Positions 5,482 to 6,744 of a DNA stretch of 6,744 bases are shown piece by piece. Under the pieces are notes generated by a model. The model saw only the letters and a program-made list of their open reading frames with translations. It was not told the origin of the DNA and ran no database searches. The stretch spans positions 1 to 6,744 of the forward strand of contig QMZF01000053.1 in the NCBI GenBank assembly GCA_003663055.1, in the 5' to 3' direction. This stretch comes from Archaeoglobales archaeon. Lineage in GTDB: Archaea > Halobacteriota > Archaeoglobi > Archaeoglobales > Archaeoglobaceae. Within the stretch, counting starts at the first letter, position 1. Each line of letters opens with the position of its first letter. The position numbers were made by a program, and so were the translations under genes.

Positions 5482-6456
5482 GTGTTGAAAACGCGCGGAG
5501 TAACTTTCGGACTAACAGTGCTATCGTTGGCATTGTTAACATCGTTCATCGTAAGCATCAGCATTGGCTCATCGAGCATAGACTTCCTAGACGTAGTTGG
5601 AATTCTCTCCGGGAAAGAAAGCAATCCAATCGCACTGAAAATTATCGTGGATTTCAGACTGCCGAGAACGGTTTTAGCAATGTTGGTTGGTGTCGGTCTT
5701 GCTACAGCTGGATGCGCAATGCAAGCTTTATTCAGAAATCCGCTTGCGGATCCGTACATTCTAGGTGTTTCGAGCGGTGCAAGCGTTGGAGCTGCATTGG
5801 CTATACTGCTCGGCATTGCATCAACGCAAAACATAATTGTTGCAGCGTTTCTTTTTGCTATAGCTGCCGTTTACGTCGTTTACAAGCTTGGTAGGAATTC
5901 CGTTTACTCCCTGTTACTTGCAGGCGTGGCGATGGCCTCTCTTCTCTCCGGTATTACATCCCTGCTGATATACCTTGCAGGAAAGGACATGCATCAGGTG
6001 GTGTTCTGGATAATGGGTGGCTTCTGGACAGCAAACTGGCTAAAGGTAAAGGTAGCGTTTTTTCCAATACTTTTCGGCGCTGCCATCGTTGCCTACAACT
6101 CCTGGAATCTAAACGCAATTTTGCTTGGCGAAGAACATGCAGCAAGCGTTGGGGTTGATGTTGAGGGACTCAAGAGGACGATTATAGCGTGTTCCGCGCT
6201 CCTTACATCTGCTGCCGTTGCTGTCAGTGGAGTCATTGGTTTCGTTGGCCTCATAGTTCCGCATGCTATGAGGCTCGTTGTTGGCGAGGATCACAGAATC
6301 CTTCTGCCATCGGCAATGCTTTGCGCTGCGTCCTTCATGCCTGCAGTTGATGTTATAGCGAGGACCATTACGTCGGGCGAAATCCCGGTCGGAATAATTA
6401 CGGCGATGCTTGGTGCCCCATTCTTCATCTATTTACTGAGGAGGGGCGGGTATTGA
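5482..6456 (+). CDS. ABC importer permease, BtuC/FecCD family
   Basis: This 324-residue very hydrophobic protein is the membrane half of an importer for iron-siderophore, heme, cobalamin or a related oxyanion or metal chelate. Family signatures are present throughout: DFRLPRTVLAMLVG (57-70), GCAMQALFRNPLADP (77-91) running into YILGVSSGASVGA, WIMGGFW (176-182), the cytoplasmic coupling segment LLGEEHAASVGVD (214-226) that contacts the ATPase, GFVGLIVPHAMRLVVG (253-268), and GEIPVGIITAMLGAPFF near the C-terminus. About ten membrane helices are expected and the length is normal. GTG 5482 is chosen because an in-frame TAA lies at 5455-5457 and the only other early start is TTG 5485. No ribosome binding site precedes it. 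The gene overlaps the ATPase start by four bases. The substrate cannot be told from the permease, and no binding-protein gene is in the window. Confidence 0.92.
   Translation: MLKTRGVTFGLTVLSLALLTSFIVSISIGSSSIDFLDVVGILSGKESNPIALKIIVDFRLPRTVLAMLVGVGLATAGCAMQALFRNPLADPYILGVSSGASVGAALAILLGIASTQNIIVAAFLFAIAAVYVVYKLGRNSVYSLLLAGVAMASLLSGITSLLIYLAGKDMHQVVFWIMGGFWTANWLKVKVAFFPILFGAAIVAYNSWNLNAILLGEEHAASVGVDVEGLKRTIIACSALLTSAAVAVSGVIGFVGLIVPHAMRLVVGEDHRILLPSAMLCAASFMPAVDVIARTITSGEIPVGIITAMLGAPFFIYLLRRGGY
6438..6446 (+). promoter_or_regulatory. Ribosome binding site for the ATPase TTG start
   Basis: GAGGAGGGG within the last permease codons contains GGAGG eight bases before TTG 6453. It supports that unusual start and coupling of the two genes. 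Confidence 0.6.
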
Positions 6457-6744
6457 TACTCAGAATCGAGAACGTTAGAGTTGTTCTGAACAGTTCGGAA
6501 GTGCTGAGAGACGTGGAATTTGAAGTTAGAGAGGGAGAGCTGATCGCGTTGCTTGGTCCGAACGGAAGCGGAAAGTCTACGCTGCTCAGAACAATTTTTG
6601 GCCTAATAAAACCTGCTTGCGGAGCGGTTTATCTCAATGGGCGAAAGCTGCATGACATGCAGATCGCTGAAGTGGCAAAATCGCTCGGCTATCTGCCACA
6701 AGAAAGTTCGGAAACTAGGCTGAGGGTTATCGATGTTGTACTTC
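6453..6744 (+). CDS. ABC importer ATP-binding protein, BtuD/FecE family (3' partial)
   Basis: The first 97 codons are present and the gene runs off the window. It begins MILRIENVRVVLNSSEVLRD, a normal ABC N-terminus with an aromatic/hydrophobic A-loop region, then ELIALLGPNGSGKST (29-43, Walker A with K41), then LRTIFGLIKPACGAVYLNGR, and the Q-loop at Q83 in GYLPQESS. The signature motif, Walker B and H-loop lie beyond the end. TTG overlaps the permease stop as TTGA and has a good ribosome binding site; no in-frame ATG occurs before residue 69. The partner is the adjacent permease, whose coupling segment it should bind. The NGSGKST loop and the pairing with a FecCD-type permease place it with the iron/cobalamin importer ATPases. 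Confidence 0.9.
   Translation, partial: MILRIENVRVVLNSSEVLRDVEFEVREGELIALLGPNGSGKSTLLRTIFGLIKPACGAVYLNGRKLHDMQIAEVAKSLGYLPQESSETRLRVIDVVL

Noticed and set aside
1..6744. CRISPR arrays, tRNA/rRNA genes, insertion-sequence ends
   Set aside because: No regularly spaced repeats, no tRNA-like cloverleaf or CCA-type ends, and no transposase-like protein or terminal inverted repeats were seen.

Overview
The window looks like the chromosome of a thermophilic euryarchaeon, and Archaeoglobales-like is my best guess. The grounds are a HerA-family ATPase, a four-subunit porGDAB-type ferredoxin-linked 2-oxoacid oxidoreductase, heavy use of AGA/AGG and ATA codons, strong GGAGGTG-type ribosome binding sites, TATA-like promoters and T-rich terminators. 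The taxonomic placement is inference; the domain-level placement is firmer.

Layout, left to right. (1) Positions 1-417 (+) hold the C-terminal end of a HerA-like DNA-translocating ATPase. (2) Positions 418-863 hold no intact gene. The minus strand carries what looks like a decayed small toxin-antitoxin locus: a PIN-toxin C-terminal fragment directly downstream of short, stop-interrupted, charged coding fragments. A perfect 10-bp inverted repeat lies upstream of it, and one arm of that repeat is the probable TATA box of the next gene. (3) Positions 864-2213 (+) encode a 449-residue lipoprotein with a clan GH-A glycoside hydrolase barrel, probably displayed on the cell surface. (4) Positions 2214-2503 (+) hold protein-like sequence spread over three reading frames, most likely a decayed gene. 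(5) Positions 2527-5319 (-) form a tight operon, gamma-delta-alpha-beta, with stop/start overlaps at every junction, ending in a T-rich terminator. (6) Positions 5320-5481 are a divergent promoter region with two perfect palindromes. (7) Positions 5482-6744 (+) encode a BtuC/FecCD-family permease and the start of its ATPase, the first two genes of an iron-siderophore, heme or cobalamin type ABC importer that continues beyond the window.

How the genes work together. The four oxidoreductase subunits build one cytoplasmic enzyme that joins 2-oxoacid decarboxylation to CoA with ferredoxin reduction. The thiamine diphosphate site lies between alpha and beta, the iron-sulfur wiring is in delta and beta, and gamma supplies the CoA-handling domain. 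The permease and ATPase form the membrane part of an importer. The glycosidase lipoprotein stands alone between two gene relics and looks like an accessory insertion between conserved blocks.

I did not find a convincing new multi-gene system. The points most worth a second look are the isolated surface glycosidase, the two gene relics beside it, and residue differences in the oxidoreductase that leave its substrate open.
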